Under the pieces are notes generated by a model. The model worked only from the letters and a program-made list of their open reading frames with translations. It did not search any database and was not told the origin of the DNA. DNA of 51,152 nucleotides from Phyllobacterium trifolii. GTDB taxonomy: Bacteria; Pseudomonadota; Alphaproteobacteria; Rhizobiales; Rhizobiaceae. The translations under genes were made by a program, and so were the position numbers. How positions within the stretch are numbered: the first letter of the stretch is position 1; each line of letters opens with the position of its first letter. This document shows positions 26,318-34,422 of this stretch, one piece after another. The stretch spans positions 1 through 51,152 of the forward strand of contig NZ_JACHXN010000032.1 of assembly GCF_014192095.1 (NCBI RefSeq). Direction: 5' to 3'.

Positions 26318-27493
26318 ATGGTGTTCAGTCGAAGCATTTCGATACTCCGTACAATCACGCTGATCTTCATTGTGGGCGGTGTTGCGGCATGCGCGTCACC
26401 GGCCCGGGGTGTCTTAGCGCCCGTCAGCATCGCGGCGTCTGACACGACAAAGGTCGATCTGCTGGTTGCGACAACACGGGCGCCGACGTCGCAAAAGGGT
26501 GTATTCTTTACGGGCGAGCGGGGTCACGATCTTAACCTCGCCAACGTCGTCGTCTCAATTCCGCCCAACCGCAATCCGGGAACAATCCAATGGCCGCGTC
26601 GGCTTCCAGGCGACCCTGAGCGAAACTTTGTGACCACCGCCGTAGACACCATCAACGTTCGGGACATCCGAACCTGGTATCGGGAGCATGCGGCGAGTGG
26701 CAGGCGCGTTCTGATCTTCGTGCATGGGTTCAACACGCGTTTCGAAGACGCGGTCTTTCGTTTCGCGCAAATTGTCCACGACTCGCGCGCCGAGGTGACC
26801 CCCGTGTTGTTTTCCTGGCCATCGCGTGGGGCTTTGCTCGACTACAACTACGATAGGGAAAGCACCAATTTCTCCCGCTCCGAATTGGGCTACGTCATTC
26901 AACAGGCGGTCAATAGCCCCGACGTATCCGAGATCACGATCATGGCTCATTCAATGGGCAGTTGGCCGGTAATGGAAGCCCTGCGTGACATAGCGATGCA
27001 AGGCAGGCGAATATCGCCGAAGATCACGGACGTCATTCTCGCTTCGCCGGATCTCGATATCGATGTCTTTCGGAAACAGCTGATCGATATCGGGCGAGAA
27101 CGGCCACATATATCGATCTTCGTGTCTGCAAACGACAGAGCGCTTCGGCTTTCCCGACTGATATCGGGGCAAGTGACGCGCGTTGGCGGAGTGGACCTTA
27201 CAAACGCAAGCTATAAAGCCCAGTTAAAGATGGCATCCGGGATCACAGTGTATGACCTCAGTGCGCTGCGAAACGGTGACAGCCTCAACCACACGCAGTT
27301 TGCGACAAGCCCCGAAGTCGTCCGGCTCTTTGGCGAGCGGCTGCTGAGGGGGCAATCACTCTCTGACGCCGATCCAAACATGCCCGGCAACTTTGGTGCC
27401 ACCGCCGTCGAAGCCGGCCTGGCAATCGGCACGGTGACGGGAGCTGCCCTAAGCGCGCCTATCCGCATCTTTGAAAGCACGGTGCGTCGATAG
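26318..27493 (+). CDS. Alpha/beta hydrolase lipoprotein (DUF900-type)
   Basis: A 391-residue protein. A signal peptide ends at a likely lipobox (VGGVAAC). The hydrolase domain shows the oxyanion loop VLIFVHGFNTRFEDAVFRF near residue 140 and the nucleophile elbow MAHSMGSWPV near 215. The catalytic Asp and His are expected in DLDIDVFRK and around SLNHTQF. This matches the DUF900 group of alpha/beta hydrolases, often esterase-like and surface-associated. I chose the ATG at 26318 because it begins the signal peptide; upstream in-frame codons overlap the tiny membrane gene. Substrate unknown. Confidence 0.88.
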   Translation: MVFSRSISILRTITLIFIVGGVAACASPARGVLAPVSIAASDTTKVDLLVATTRAPTSQKGVFFTGERGHDLNLANVVVSIPPNRNPGTIQWPRRLPGDPERNFVTTAVDTINVRDIRTWYREHAASGRRVLIFVHGFNTRFEDAVFRFAQIVHDSRAEVTPVLFSWPSRGALLDYNYDRESTNFSRSELGYVIQQAVNSPDVSEITIMAHSMGSWPVMEALRDIAMQGRRISPKITDVILASPDLDIDVFRKQLIDIGRERPHISIFVSANDRALRLSRLISGQVTRVGGVDLTNASYKAQLKMASGITVYDLSALRNGDSLNHTQFATSPEVVRLFGERLLRGQSLSDADPNMPGNFGATAVEAGLAIGTVTGAALSAPIRIFESTVRR

Positions 27494-27503
27494 CACCGTA
27501 CGT

Positions 27504-27690
27504 TCATGATCTCTTGTTTATTCTGCCATCTTTCAACGCCTGCCCGTGCTCGCCCCGGGGGATGGCCTGCCCGTTTACGCCCGCGGCAGGAAACAGGTTG
27601 TAGCGGCTGATGGCACTGGGGCCATAGGCCGTCGATGCGGTCAAGAGCGCTTGCAAGGAGTGCCCCGCTTTGGCTACGGACTCGCAGCCT
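27504..27690 (-). pseudogene. Relic of an RND efflux permease
   Basis: About 50 codons on the minus strand read TAYGPSAISRYNLFPAAG then VNGQAIPRGEHGQAL, ending at a TGA at 27504. This matches the conserved porter-domain segment of RND pumps (xxGPxxxxRYNLYPAAxxxGxxxPGxSSGQAL). No start or further pump sequence was found on either side. It is therefore a small leftover of a lost pump on the opposite strand to the intact RND operon at 19-23 kb, from which it differs in sequence. Confidence 0.5.
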
Positions 27691-27731
27691 CTGAATGTGC
27701 TCTATCCGGGTTCGGACCGAACGAACCTGAA

Positions 27732-28046
27732 CTATCTCCTTCTTCCAATCCTGCGCACATCGACGACGCGGCCATTGCTTTGCCTGACGGCAATCTCGAA
27801 ACGGGAATTTCCACGTAATGCGCGATAAATAAAGAACCGACCACGGCAATCCATGCGCCTTATGTTGCGGAAACCGCGATTGCGGAGCAACCTTTCGCCC
27901 TGGCTGCAGGTTATTCCCCTGCCTCTGTTGAGATTGGTGCCGATGGTGATGCTGACGGACTGGGCAATGGCAGCGGTAGGCAGCGCCACAGGCGTCATCA
28001 ACAGGCTGAGAACAAGTCCCAGCGATACAAACACATTCTTTCCCAA
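27732..28046 (-). CDS. Small secreted protein with two cysteines, paralogue A
   Basis: A 104-residue protein with a signal peptide (cleavage near AIAQ) and a mature part of about 75 residues. Conserved blocks shared with the gene at 28248-28547 are GTxLNRGRxIxC, LRxRGFxxxxRxDCRGRFFxYRA and RFEIAVxxxNGRVVDxRRIG. The two cysteines may form a disulfide. I chose the TTG at 28046 because GGAGG lies about 5 nt upstream; an in-frame start 11 codons earlier is less well placed. The mature protein is very basic and rich in arginine. No known function; a role at the cell envelope is an inference. Confidence 0.75.
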   Translation of the reverse strand: MGKNVFVSLGLVLSLLMTPVALPTAAIAQSVSITIGTNLNRGRGITCSQGERLLRNRGFRNIRRMDCRGRFFIYRALRGNSRFEIAVRQSNGRVVDVRRIGRRR

Positions 28047-28142
28047 GCTTTCCTCCACGACAATTGATGGTCGGAGCAACGACGGTGCCGCCCTTGCCGT
28101 TAGTTCAATGCGATTAGGTCAGCACGGCCAGAGCAGATGGCA

Positions 28143-28165
28143 CAGTACGTAACAGTTACATACTG
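28143..28165. promoter_or_regulatory. Putative palindromic operator, site 2
   Basis: A 23-bp near-perfect palindrome, CAGTACGTAAC then A then GTTACATACTG, with one mismatch between arms. It lies about 97 nt upstream of the secreted-protein gene starting at 28046 and repeats site 1 at 24752. Its length and symmetry suit a TetR-type repressor. Confidence 0.55.
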
Positions 28166-28247
28166 AATGATTGAAGATGTTCTGTAGTTCCTCAGGTCTA
28201 ATACTCCCAACCGTCATGTCTTGAATGCCGCGAGTGTTGTGGACAGA

Positions 28248-28547
28248 TCAACCAATTCTGCGTAAGTCGACGACCCTGCCGTTGTGGCGATTGACTGCGA
28301 TTTCAAAACGGCGGCCTGCCTGCCATGCCCGATAGACAAAGAACCGCCCGCGGCAATCGACACGCCAAACATCGTGAAAGCCGCGTTGCCTCAACCGATT
28401 GGCACCTAACTCGCAAACGATTGGACGCCCCCTATTCAGGCTTGTCCCAACGCTAAGAGCAGGCTGGGCGGCGTTGGCGATATCGAGCCCAATGACAGGT
28501 GACAGTACAAGACAAAGGTATAGTGCCCTGATGAAAGACCTTGGCAT
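28248..28547 (-). CDS. Small secreted protein with two cysteines, paralogue B
   Basis: A 99-residue protein with a signal peptide (cleavage near ANAAQ) and a mature domain clearly related to the neighbour at 27732-28046: both keep GTxLNRGR, the two cysteines (VCELG and VDCRGRFF) and NGRVVDLRRIG at the end. The ribosome binding site GGGAGGG is strong, 5 nt upstream of the ATG. The pair probably arose by tandem duplication, with the operator-like site 2 lying between them. Function unknown. Confidence 0.8.
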   Translation of the reverse strand: MPRSFIRALYLCLVLSPVIGLDIANAAQPALSVGTSLNRGRPIVCELGANRLRQRGFHDVWRVDCRGRFFVYRAWQAGRRFEIAVNRHNGRVVDLRRIG

Positions 28548-28764
28548 GCTTCCCTCCCTGGAAAGGATCTCGATACCGGAAAATTAGACCATCCGGCTAC
28601 GACTGTGACCTGCGCGGAATCCCGAATCTTCGCTTTAAGTGTATTTAGCGGCGACCTCGAACATTCGCTTGCTCGTTCGTTGAGCGGCGACCCGAGCACT
28701 GATAGCATGCACGCTACCGTTTGGGGGTCATGGTATCCCTGAAACAAAGCGTTGGAGGTTCATC

Positions 28765-28968
28765 ATGGCTGCAATCGATGACAAACCGATCTCATTGTTC
28801 AAAAAGCTTGGCGGGTTGATTGCCATCATATTGGGCTTTCTGCTGGCAGCTGTTGGCTATAGAGATGGATCGACCGAATACTTGACGTTGGGAATTGTGC
28901 TGATCGCGATTGGTCTGGTGCTCATCGTTCTCATGATCGTCCGACGGAACAAGGGGCGGCATGTTTGA
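28765..28968 (+). CDS. Small two-helix membrane protein
   Basis: A 67-residue protein with two membrane helices (GLIAIILGFLLAAVGY and LTLGIVLIAIGLVLIVLMIV) and a short basic C-terminus (RRNKGRHV). GGAGG lies 8 nt upstream of the ATG. Similar two-helix proteins are common in rhizobia and often stress induced, but nothing in the sequence gives a role. It stands alone. Confidence 0.75.
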   Translation: MAAIDDKPISLFKKLGGLIAIILGFLLAAVGYRDGSTEYLTLGIVLIAIGLVLIVLMIVRRNKGRHV

Positions 28969-29171
28969 CGCATTCCGACTTTACTCTGCAGGTCGCTGGA
29001 GTGCCGCCTAAAGGTATTAACCCCGAGCCGAACGGTGGGCCAAGAGTGCATCCCCGGGATAGACGATGATCTGCTTATCCGAGGGACAAGGTTCCCATAG
29101 GGAATATGAGCGAATGAAATCCTGCCGGTGCGGTTCTATCGCCAGCAACACCAACTGAATGGAGATGCGGT

Positions 29172-29543
29172 ATGGACATTCGATCGACACTGACTGAGTT
29201 ATGTGAGGCCTTCAACGCGCACGATCTTGATCGGATCATGACATTCTTTTCTGATGATTGTGCATTGGAGATGCCGCGGGGAAACGATCCTTGGGGTTCT
29301 CGTTTCGAGGGTAAACGGAACGTACGCGAAGCGCTGGCAACGCGCTTTGAGGGCCTGCCCAATGTTCACTACGGCAACGAACAGCATTTTGTAGATTCGG
29401 ATACCGAGACTGGCATCTCAAAATGGACCCTCACAGGCACCACTCTCGATGGGGCAAAAAAGGAAGTCCAAGGTTGTGACTTCTATTCATTTCGCAACGG
29501 CAAGGTCGTACGCAAAGACTCATACTGGAAGATAATGGAGTGA
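29172..29543 (+). CDS. NTF2/SnoaL-like fold protein
   Basis: A 123-residue protein with the cone-shaped NTF2-like pattern: an N-terminal helix with FNAHDLDRIMTFFSDDC, a middle GKRNVREALATRF segment, and paired strands ending in CDFYSFRNGKVVRKDSYWK. SnoaL-like proteins act as small-molecule isomerases, hydrolases or binding proteins in the cytoplasm. The usual Asp/His positions are only partly conserved, so no reaction is assigned. The adjacent IS110 element begins close downstream. Confidence 0.85.
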   Translation: MDIRSTLTELCEAFNAHDLDRIMTFFSDDCALEMPRGNDPWGSRFEGKRNVREALATRFEGLPNVHYGNEQHFVDSDTETGISKWTLTGTTLDGAKKEVQGCDFYSFRNGKVVRKDSYWKIME

Positions 29544-29761
29544 AGCACGTCCACGCCAACCCGGGACGATCCTAGTCCTCTTTGGAAGACTGGAGGAGGA
29601 CTCCAGATGACGATTCGAAGGGAACGGAGTGAGCGGCGGCTTTGCGCCAGAAGCAGCCATTGCGTAGTGCCTGCTACTTGCCAACAGCATGTGTAATCGG
29701 GCGGTCCCACCAGGGACGAGTTCCCACTACTATTTCGGCTTGGCCGAGATGAAGGGAGACG
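29544..29761 (+). ncRNA. Candidate bridge-RNA region of the IS110 element
   Basis: IS110-group elements encode a structured bridge RNA in the non-coding left end just before the recombinase gene. This 218-nt non-coding leader occupies that position and holds several hairpins: AGTCCTC (29574-29580) with GAGGACT (29596-29602), or alternatively CTGGAG (29590-29595) with CTCCAG (29601-29606); GTCCC/GGGAC at 29704-29717 with a 4-nt loop; and TCGGC/GCCGA at 29735-29747. Position and structures are seen; the RNA identity is inferred. Confidence 0.45.
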
Positions 29762-30792
29762 ATGATGTTTTATGCTGCTTTGGACGTGTCACTGCGCTCA
29801 GTGGCGATCTGCATCATTAACCAGGATGGAAAGGTTCGACTTGAGCGATCCGTCCCATCTGACGTGCGGGACCTGGTTCGCTGCCTGAGCGAGTTTGGCG
29901 AACCGATCCATCAGGTTGGGCTGGAGGCTGGCACGCTCACCCAACATCTGACCTACGGATTGAAAGAAGCGGGGTTCGACGTCGTGTGCATGGAGGCTCG
30001 GCAGGTCAATGCCGCTCTTCGGCCATGCGCAACAAGACCGACAAACATGACGCTCGCGGCATCGCTCAAATCCTGCGATCGGGTTGGTATAGTCGGGTGC
30101 ATGTAAAGAGTGTCGAAAGCCATTACATCCGAGCGCTGCTTACCAGCCGCAAGGTCATGCAGCGGAAGTGCATCGATCTTGAGAACGAAATCCGTGGGCT
30201 GCTGAAGGTCTTCGGCGTCAAGCTGCCGATGCGTCTGGCGCGCGGTGCATTCGACGCGGCAGTCCGCGACACCATCGAAAACGATCCAGCACTAAGCCAT
30301 GCCCTCCTGCCAATGTTGCAGGCCAGACAGATGCTCATGGAAACCTTTCTCGAACTCGATCGACGTGTTCGAAGGGCAGCCCGCGAAGACGCTATGTGCA
30401 TGCGGTTCATGGGCATCCCAGGCGTCGGCGAGATAACAGCTCTAAGCTTCAAGGCCGCAGTCGACGATCCGACCCGCTTCAAAAGCTCGCGCACCGTTGG
30501 AGCCCACTTCGGGCTGACGCCGCGGCGTTTCCAGTCCGGCGAGAAAGACAATCCCGGCCACATCTCACATGCAGGCGATACTGACGTACGGGCGACGCTC
30601 TATGCTGCCGCTAACGCGATGCTGATGCGGTCAGTCGCCTGGAACAGCCTGAAGGCCTGGGGCGTGCGGCTGATGAAGACCAAGGGCCGGCGGAGAGCTA
30701 TCGTCGCTGTCGCTCGCAAGATTGCCGTCGTGCTTCACCGCATGTGGATCGACGGCACAGAGCTCCGGTTCGGATCGGAGGCCACAGTATGA
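29762..30792 (+). pseudogene. IS110-family recombinase (transposase), frameshifted
   Basis: The gene encodes a DEDD-type recombinase of about 342 residues in two frames. The first part (to about 30019) carries YAALDVSLRSVAIC (D) and VGLEAGT (E). The second resumes at AMRNKTDKHDARGIAQ (D, D) and runs through the Tnp_20 domain GIPGVGEITAL to the C-terminal serine region HISHAGDTDVR. The join at 30011-30030 reads GCCGCTCTTCGGCC, where family members have one extra T (giving S-A-M-R), so a one-base deletion is likely. All catalytic residues otherwise survive, which suggests a recent inactivation or a sequencing error. Confidence 0.88.
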
Positions 30793-31341
30793 GCTGATAT
30801 AGCCCTCGAGTTCGATCCTGGCCGGATCGTCCCATGCGGACGACGGGATGGATGAAGCCGTTAATGACTGCTGCGCTTCGAGCGCGCCCAACAGCGAGGC
30901 TCTCCAGACCCTGATCCCATGCATGCGTGCAGCGGCTCCAAACCCAAGCGAGCCAATAGACTGCGAAGAGAAGCGTGACCCGCGTGAACGATCAGGCCGC
31001 CGAAAATTAGAAATGAGCTTGACCCCAATGCCCGATTAGAGAAGCTGTCATTGTCATCGCGACCACAGGATTCGATCTTCAGATTTCCCCGTTGAAACCA
31101 TGCTCATGGACCTCATTCAATACGATTTGCAACGTAGCCAACACGATCGTTGCAGCGATACATCTCCGCCACGAATAAGTTAGTGTGCCTGAGTGTGGTG
31201 CACGATGATTCCATCTGTTCCTTAAACTATACGGCCGAGACTGCGTCTCAATAACAGTAAAACCTCCAGGTTCATCGCGAAGGAAAGTCGAGCACGCATC
31301 ACACAGTTCGTGTATCGTTAGGCCATCACCATGCGAGGGGA
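30793..31341. other. IS110 right flank and spacer before the serine hydrolase
   Basis: The first ~230 nt belong to the non-coding right side of the IS110 element. From about 31040 to 31341 the sequence is AT-richer and holds the promoter region of the serine hydrolase, but no clear promoter, operator or gene was recognised. Confidence 0.45.
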
Positions 31342-32952
31342 ATGGAGATGACCGAAGCTGCAAAGCGATATGCCAGGCATATCCGCGTCTTGTGCCTGCA
31401 ACTTCTCGTTGGCGTAGTGTTGGTGGGCATTGCACCAATTGCCAGCCAGGCCCAGTCTTTCGAGCACGCGACAAAAGGCAAGATCTTGGCAGCTTTGCCA
31501 AAGTTGGAAGAGGCGGCGCAACAAGTCATCGCCAATGGCGGGGTCCCGGGTATTTCTATTGCCGTCGTCTATCAGGATGAGGTGGTCTACTTGAAAGGCT
31601 TCGGCGTCAGGGAAGAAGGGAAGAGTGATCTGGTCGACGCCGATACGGTGTTTCAGCTTGCCTCGTTCTCCAAGCCGATGGCCTCGACCGTCGTGGCGGC
31701 GATTGTGAGCGAAGGGGTGGCGAGTTGGGATTCGCGGATTGTCGACATCGATCCATCCTTCCAGCTTTACGACGCCTATCCGACCGCACAAGTGACCGTG
31801 CGCGATCTCTTCTCTCACCGCAGCGGCCTACCCGGAGGGGCCGGAAACGAACTCGAAGAGATCGGCTATGACCGCGACGCGATTCTTCAGCGGCTCCGTC
31901 AGGTTAAGCCGTCGAGTAGTTTTCGGTCAGAGTACTCCTACAGCAATTTCGGCCTTACCGCAGGTGCGGTCGCCGTAGCAAAAGCGGCAGGCATGAGCTG
32001 GGAGAATGCGGCAGATGCGAAGCTCTACAAACCGCTTGGAATGTCATCAACCAGCTCGCGCTATGCCGATTTCCTGACGCGAACAAACCGCGCCACGCTC
32101 CACGTTCCGCTCGACGGCAAATGGCGCGCGCTGGCCAAACGCGACCCCGACCCGCAGTCACCTGCAGGCGGCGTCAGCTCCGATGCGCGGGACCTTGCTC
32201 AATGGATGCGGCTTCAGCTCGGCAATGGGAATTATAATGGCAAGCCACTCATCGACGGAGACGCGATTGGCCAGACCCATCTGCCGCTGATGGCGCGCGG
32301 CAAGAACCCGGTGTCCGGCGGATGGTCCTTCTACGGTCTCGGCTGGAATGTGGAGTATGGCCGGTATGGCGAGGGTTGGAGCCATGCCGGCGCGTTCAGC
32401 ACCGGCGCCCGAACACTGGTCAGTCTGCTTCCGGCAGAAGAGCTCGGCATCGTCGTCCTTACCAACGCCTTCCCAACCGGCGTGCCCGAAGGTCTTGCCG
32501 ACACGTTCTTCGAGCTCGTGATGACCGGAAAGACGACGCAGGACTGGGTTATCAAATGGAACAACATCTACGGGCAGCTCTTTGGGCCGGCGATCGAGGC
32601 CGCGATCAAGCGTTACGGGACACCGCCCGTCTCCCCGCTGCCAGCGCTGCCGCTGTCTGCCTATGCCGGCACCTACTTCAATCCTTATATTGGCAAGGCA
32701 GTAGTAGCCGAAAAAGATGGCACGCTTGAAATTCGCCTTGGACCGGAAGGCAAGGCGGTTTTCCCGCTCAGCCATTTTGACAGAGACCTTTACACCTACC
32801 GGCCGTCTGCCGAGATGCCAAACATGCCCGTTGCGGTCACGTTCGAAATTGGGTCAGATCAAAAGGCGGCTCAGGTCAAGATCGATGACCTGAACGAGTT
32901 TGAACTTGGCGTGTTGACTCGCATCGAGACTGATCGCCCCGCATGGCCTTAG
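31342..32952 (+). CDS. Serine hydrolase of the class C beta-lactamase/esterase family
   Basis: A 536-residue secreted or membrane-anchored protein. The signal peptide (LLVGVVLVGIAPIASQAQ) is followed by a class C beta-lactamase domain with SxxK as S-F-S-K near residue 112, YxN as Y-S-N near 196, and HAG in place of KTG near 352. A C-terminal domain of about 110 residues (SAYAGTYFNPYIGKAVV onward) is a beta-barrel-like lipocalin-type extension seen in EstB and ClbP-like esterases or D-amino-acid peptidases. Such proteins act on D-amino-acid peptides or esters; true beta-lactamase activity is unlikely with HxG. AGGGGA precedes the ATG at 31342; the ATG two codons later is possible. Confidence 0.9.
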   Translation: MEMTEAAKRYARHIRVLCLQLLVGVVLVGIAPIASQAQSFEHATKGKILAALPKLEEAAQQVIANGGVPGISIAVVYQDEVVYLKGFGVREEGKSDLVDADTVFQLASFSKPMASTVVAAIVSEGVASWDSRIVDIDPSFQLYDAYPTAQVTVRDLFSHRSGLPGGAGNELEEIGYDRDAILQRLRQVKPSSSFRSEYSYSNFGLTAGAVAVAKAAGMSWENAADAKLYKPLGMSSTSSRYADFLTRTNRATLHVPLDGKWRALAKRDPDPQSPAGGVSSDARDLAQWMRLQLGNGNYNGKPLIDGDAIGQTHLPLMARGKNPVSGGWSFYGLGWNVEYGRYGEGWSHAGAFSTGARTLVSLLPAEELGIVVLTNAFPTGVPEGLADTFFELVMTGKTTQDWVIKWNNIYGQLFGPAIEAAIKRYGTPPVSPLPALPLSAYAGTYFNPYIGKAVVAEKDGTLEIRLGPEGKAVFPLSHFDRDLYTYRPSAEMPNMPVAVTFEIGSDQKAAQVKIDDLNEFELGVLTRIETDRPAWP

Positions 32953-33219
32953 CCTCGCTCCCGCAGCCAAGAGCCATCTTGGAAGCGCTTGGAACGTAGC
33001 TTGAACGGAGGTTGTACCTCGGCCACATTCACGCACCCACATAGAAACAGGGCAGGCTCAGCGTTCACCTATTCTAATCCGGCAGTGTTATATATGCATT
33101 CGCCGTCTGTGGAAGGTCTTCCAAGTAAATCCGCGGTAACCATCATCATGTGCGCCAAATCCGTCATAGCCAGCGCTATCATCTTGCGAATATATTGATC
33201 GCAGCAACGGGAGTGAATC

Positions 33220-33432
33220 GTGAAAAAACTGATCTATGCCGCGTGCCTTCATGGACTCGGCGGGACCCTCGATCGAAATCCCGGATAACCATCGAAGGGG
33301 AGCTTACGGCAGGGCCGCCAGCCTCCATTCTCATCTATACCCTCGCCCCAGAAAAGCTTGCCGGACGGGTGCGCGCACCAAATACAGCAGCACTTCAATT
33401 CCTGTTTCTCAAAGTGCGCAGCTTGCCAACCT
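33220..33432 (+). pseudogene. Truncated remnant of an ABC transporter substrate-binding protein
   Basis: A GTG at 33220 with GGGAG 7 nt upstream begins a signal-peptide-like stretch (VKKLIYAACLHGLGG), which then hits a stop. In a neighbouring frame the sequence continues as TAGPPASILIYTLAPEKLAG, RVRAPNTAALQFL and LPTYG. This is typical of the start of TroA/FecB-type periplasmic binding proteins for iron-siderophore or metal uptake. Homology ends abruptly at about 33432, so roughly three quarters of the gene is missing and there is at least one frameshift. Confidence 0.5.
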
Positions 33433-33880
33433 ATGGCTTTGCGGCCTTGAGTACGAAAACGGTTTTCATATTATCATCATATGTACCTAAAGTGATTTCT
33501 TGATTATGATGACTCTGCTTAATAGGTATGGGCAATCGACGTGCCGAGTTGACCGCACTGGCGTGTGCTACCACGTTGTTTTGAATGGGGGCCCTGCAAT
33601 GCAGCGTCCGGATAAGGTTTTTCACGCATTCCTTCTGTTGCTTTCGATGCTTGGGTGACATCGAGCGGTCGCAATGGCCCGCTTCCGTTTCCAGTTTTGT
33701 GGCAGGCGAAGCAGATCTCAATGATTCATAAGCGCATTGCAACACATGCCGATAGTGCCTGACCTGCAGTAGGTCCCCGCCAACCTCATGTGCGGTTGCA
33801 ATATGCTGTGCCGCCCTCACTAAAACTCGATCAGCAAGCTCGCAGCCGCACATCCCGAAATTGCCATTCTTGTCAACCAT
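33431..33880 (-). CDS. Doubtful reading frame after the unknown gene at 33820-34422
   Basis: The first ~55 codons look coding-like (CELADRVLVRAAQHIATAHE, VGGDLLQVRHYRHVLQCAYE) and overlap the end of the upstream gene by 61 nt in another frame. The last ~70 codons are low quality and run into the truncated ABC remnant. It may be a small coupled gene, the frameshifted tail of the upstream gene, or chance. Confidence 0.25.
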   Translation of the reverse strand: MVDKNGNFGMCGCELADRVLVRAAQHIATAHEVGGDLLQVRHYRHVLQCAYESLRSASPATKLETEAGHCDRSMSPKHRKQQKECVKNLIRTLHCRAPIQNNVVAHASAVNSARRLPIPIKQSHHNQEITLGTYDDNMKTVFVLKAAKP

Positions 33881-34422
33881 ACCAAATGTCGGCCGTTTAG
33901 CTGCGGAAAGGTTCGCGCCATTTCATTGATAAGCTGGCGTCCTGCTGGATCTGTGACGAGGATCCGCTGGGCCAAAAGTCTTTCTTGTTGCTTGTCTCCG
34001 AGCAGGCATGAGTTGATTAACTCGACCTGCTCATTGAATGTCGTGATGAGCAGCTCGGTCACCGCAATGAGCGTGGCTTCGATGTTTTTAGGAAGTCCGT
34101 ATTGACAATAAGGATTGACGGAATAGTCGTCATTGCGATCAGCGTTTTCCTCGTCGTGGCTTCGGACGAGGTCGCAAGCAAATCCGAGAACGTTATCGGC
34201 CTCGTAAGTTGAGAAGGTCCTATCTTCGCCCCGGTAGATGCAGTACGTTCTACAAATCACTTCCGCGACCATGAGAACGATCGCATCGGCATGTTCGTCT
34301 ACGATCGACGACTGCTTTCGGCCTCCATAGATGGCCCGCAAGAACTGAGGACGCGGGTAACTTTTGCGCAGCATCGCGTCGATGAGGTTGCGCAGTGTTT
34401 GTGGACTGGTTTCGAACTTCAA
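33820..34422 (-). CDS. Hypothetical protein, 200 residues
   Basis: The product is not recognised. It is predicted soluble and helical, with a basic patch early (MLRKSYPRPQFLRAIYGGRK), several hydrophobic helices (AIVLMVAEVICRTYCIYRG, ATLIAVTELLITTFNEQ) and a C-terminal segment LVWLTRMAISGCAAASLLI. I chose the TTG at 34422 since AAGGAG lies 8 nt upstream; a TTG two codons earlier is too close to it. The promoter should lie in the AT-rich stretch upstream. It belongs to a series of minus-strand unknown genes in the accessory region. Confidence 0.6.
   Translation of the reverse strand: MKFETSPQTLRNLIDAMLRKSYPRPQFLRAIYGGRKQSSIVDEHADAIVLMVAEVICRTYCIYRGEDRTFSTYEADNVLGFACDLVRSHDEENADRNDDYSVNPYCQYGLPKNIEATLIAVTELLITTFNEQVELINSCLLGDKQQERLLAQRILVTDPAGRQLINEMARTFPQLNGRHLVWLTRMAISGCAAASLLIEF

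Larger units (their letters stand above)
29544..31040 (+). mobile_element. IS110-family insertion sequence (approximate limits)
   Basis: The element consists of the non-coding leader, the recombinase gene and a non-coding right flank of about 200-250 nt ending near a GAGCTTGACCCCAATG segment around 31020. IS110 elements lack terminal inverted repeats and make no clear target duplication, so ends cannot be fixed by eye. Confidence 0.5.

Noticed and set aside
31342..32952. A beta-lactamase resistance gene
   Set aside because: The third motif is HAG rather than KTG and the protein has an extra C-terminal domain, which fits esterase or D-peptidase relatives better than a true AmpC.
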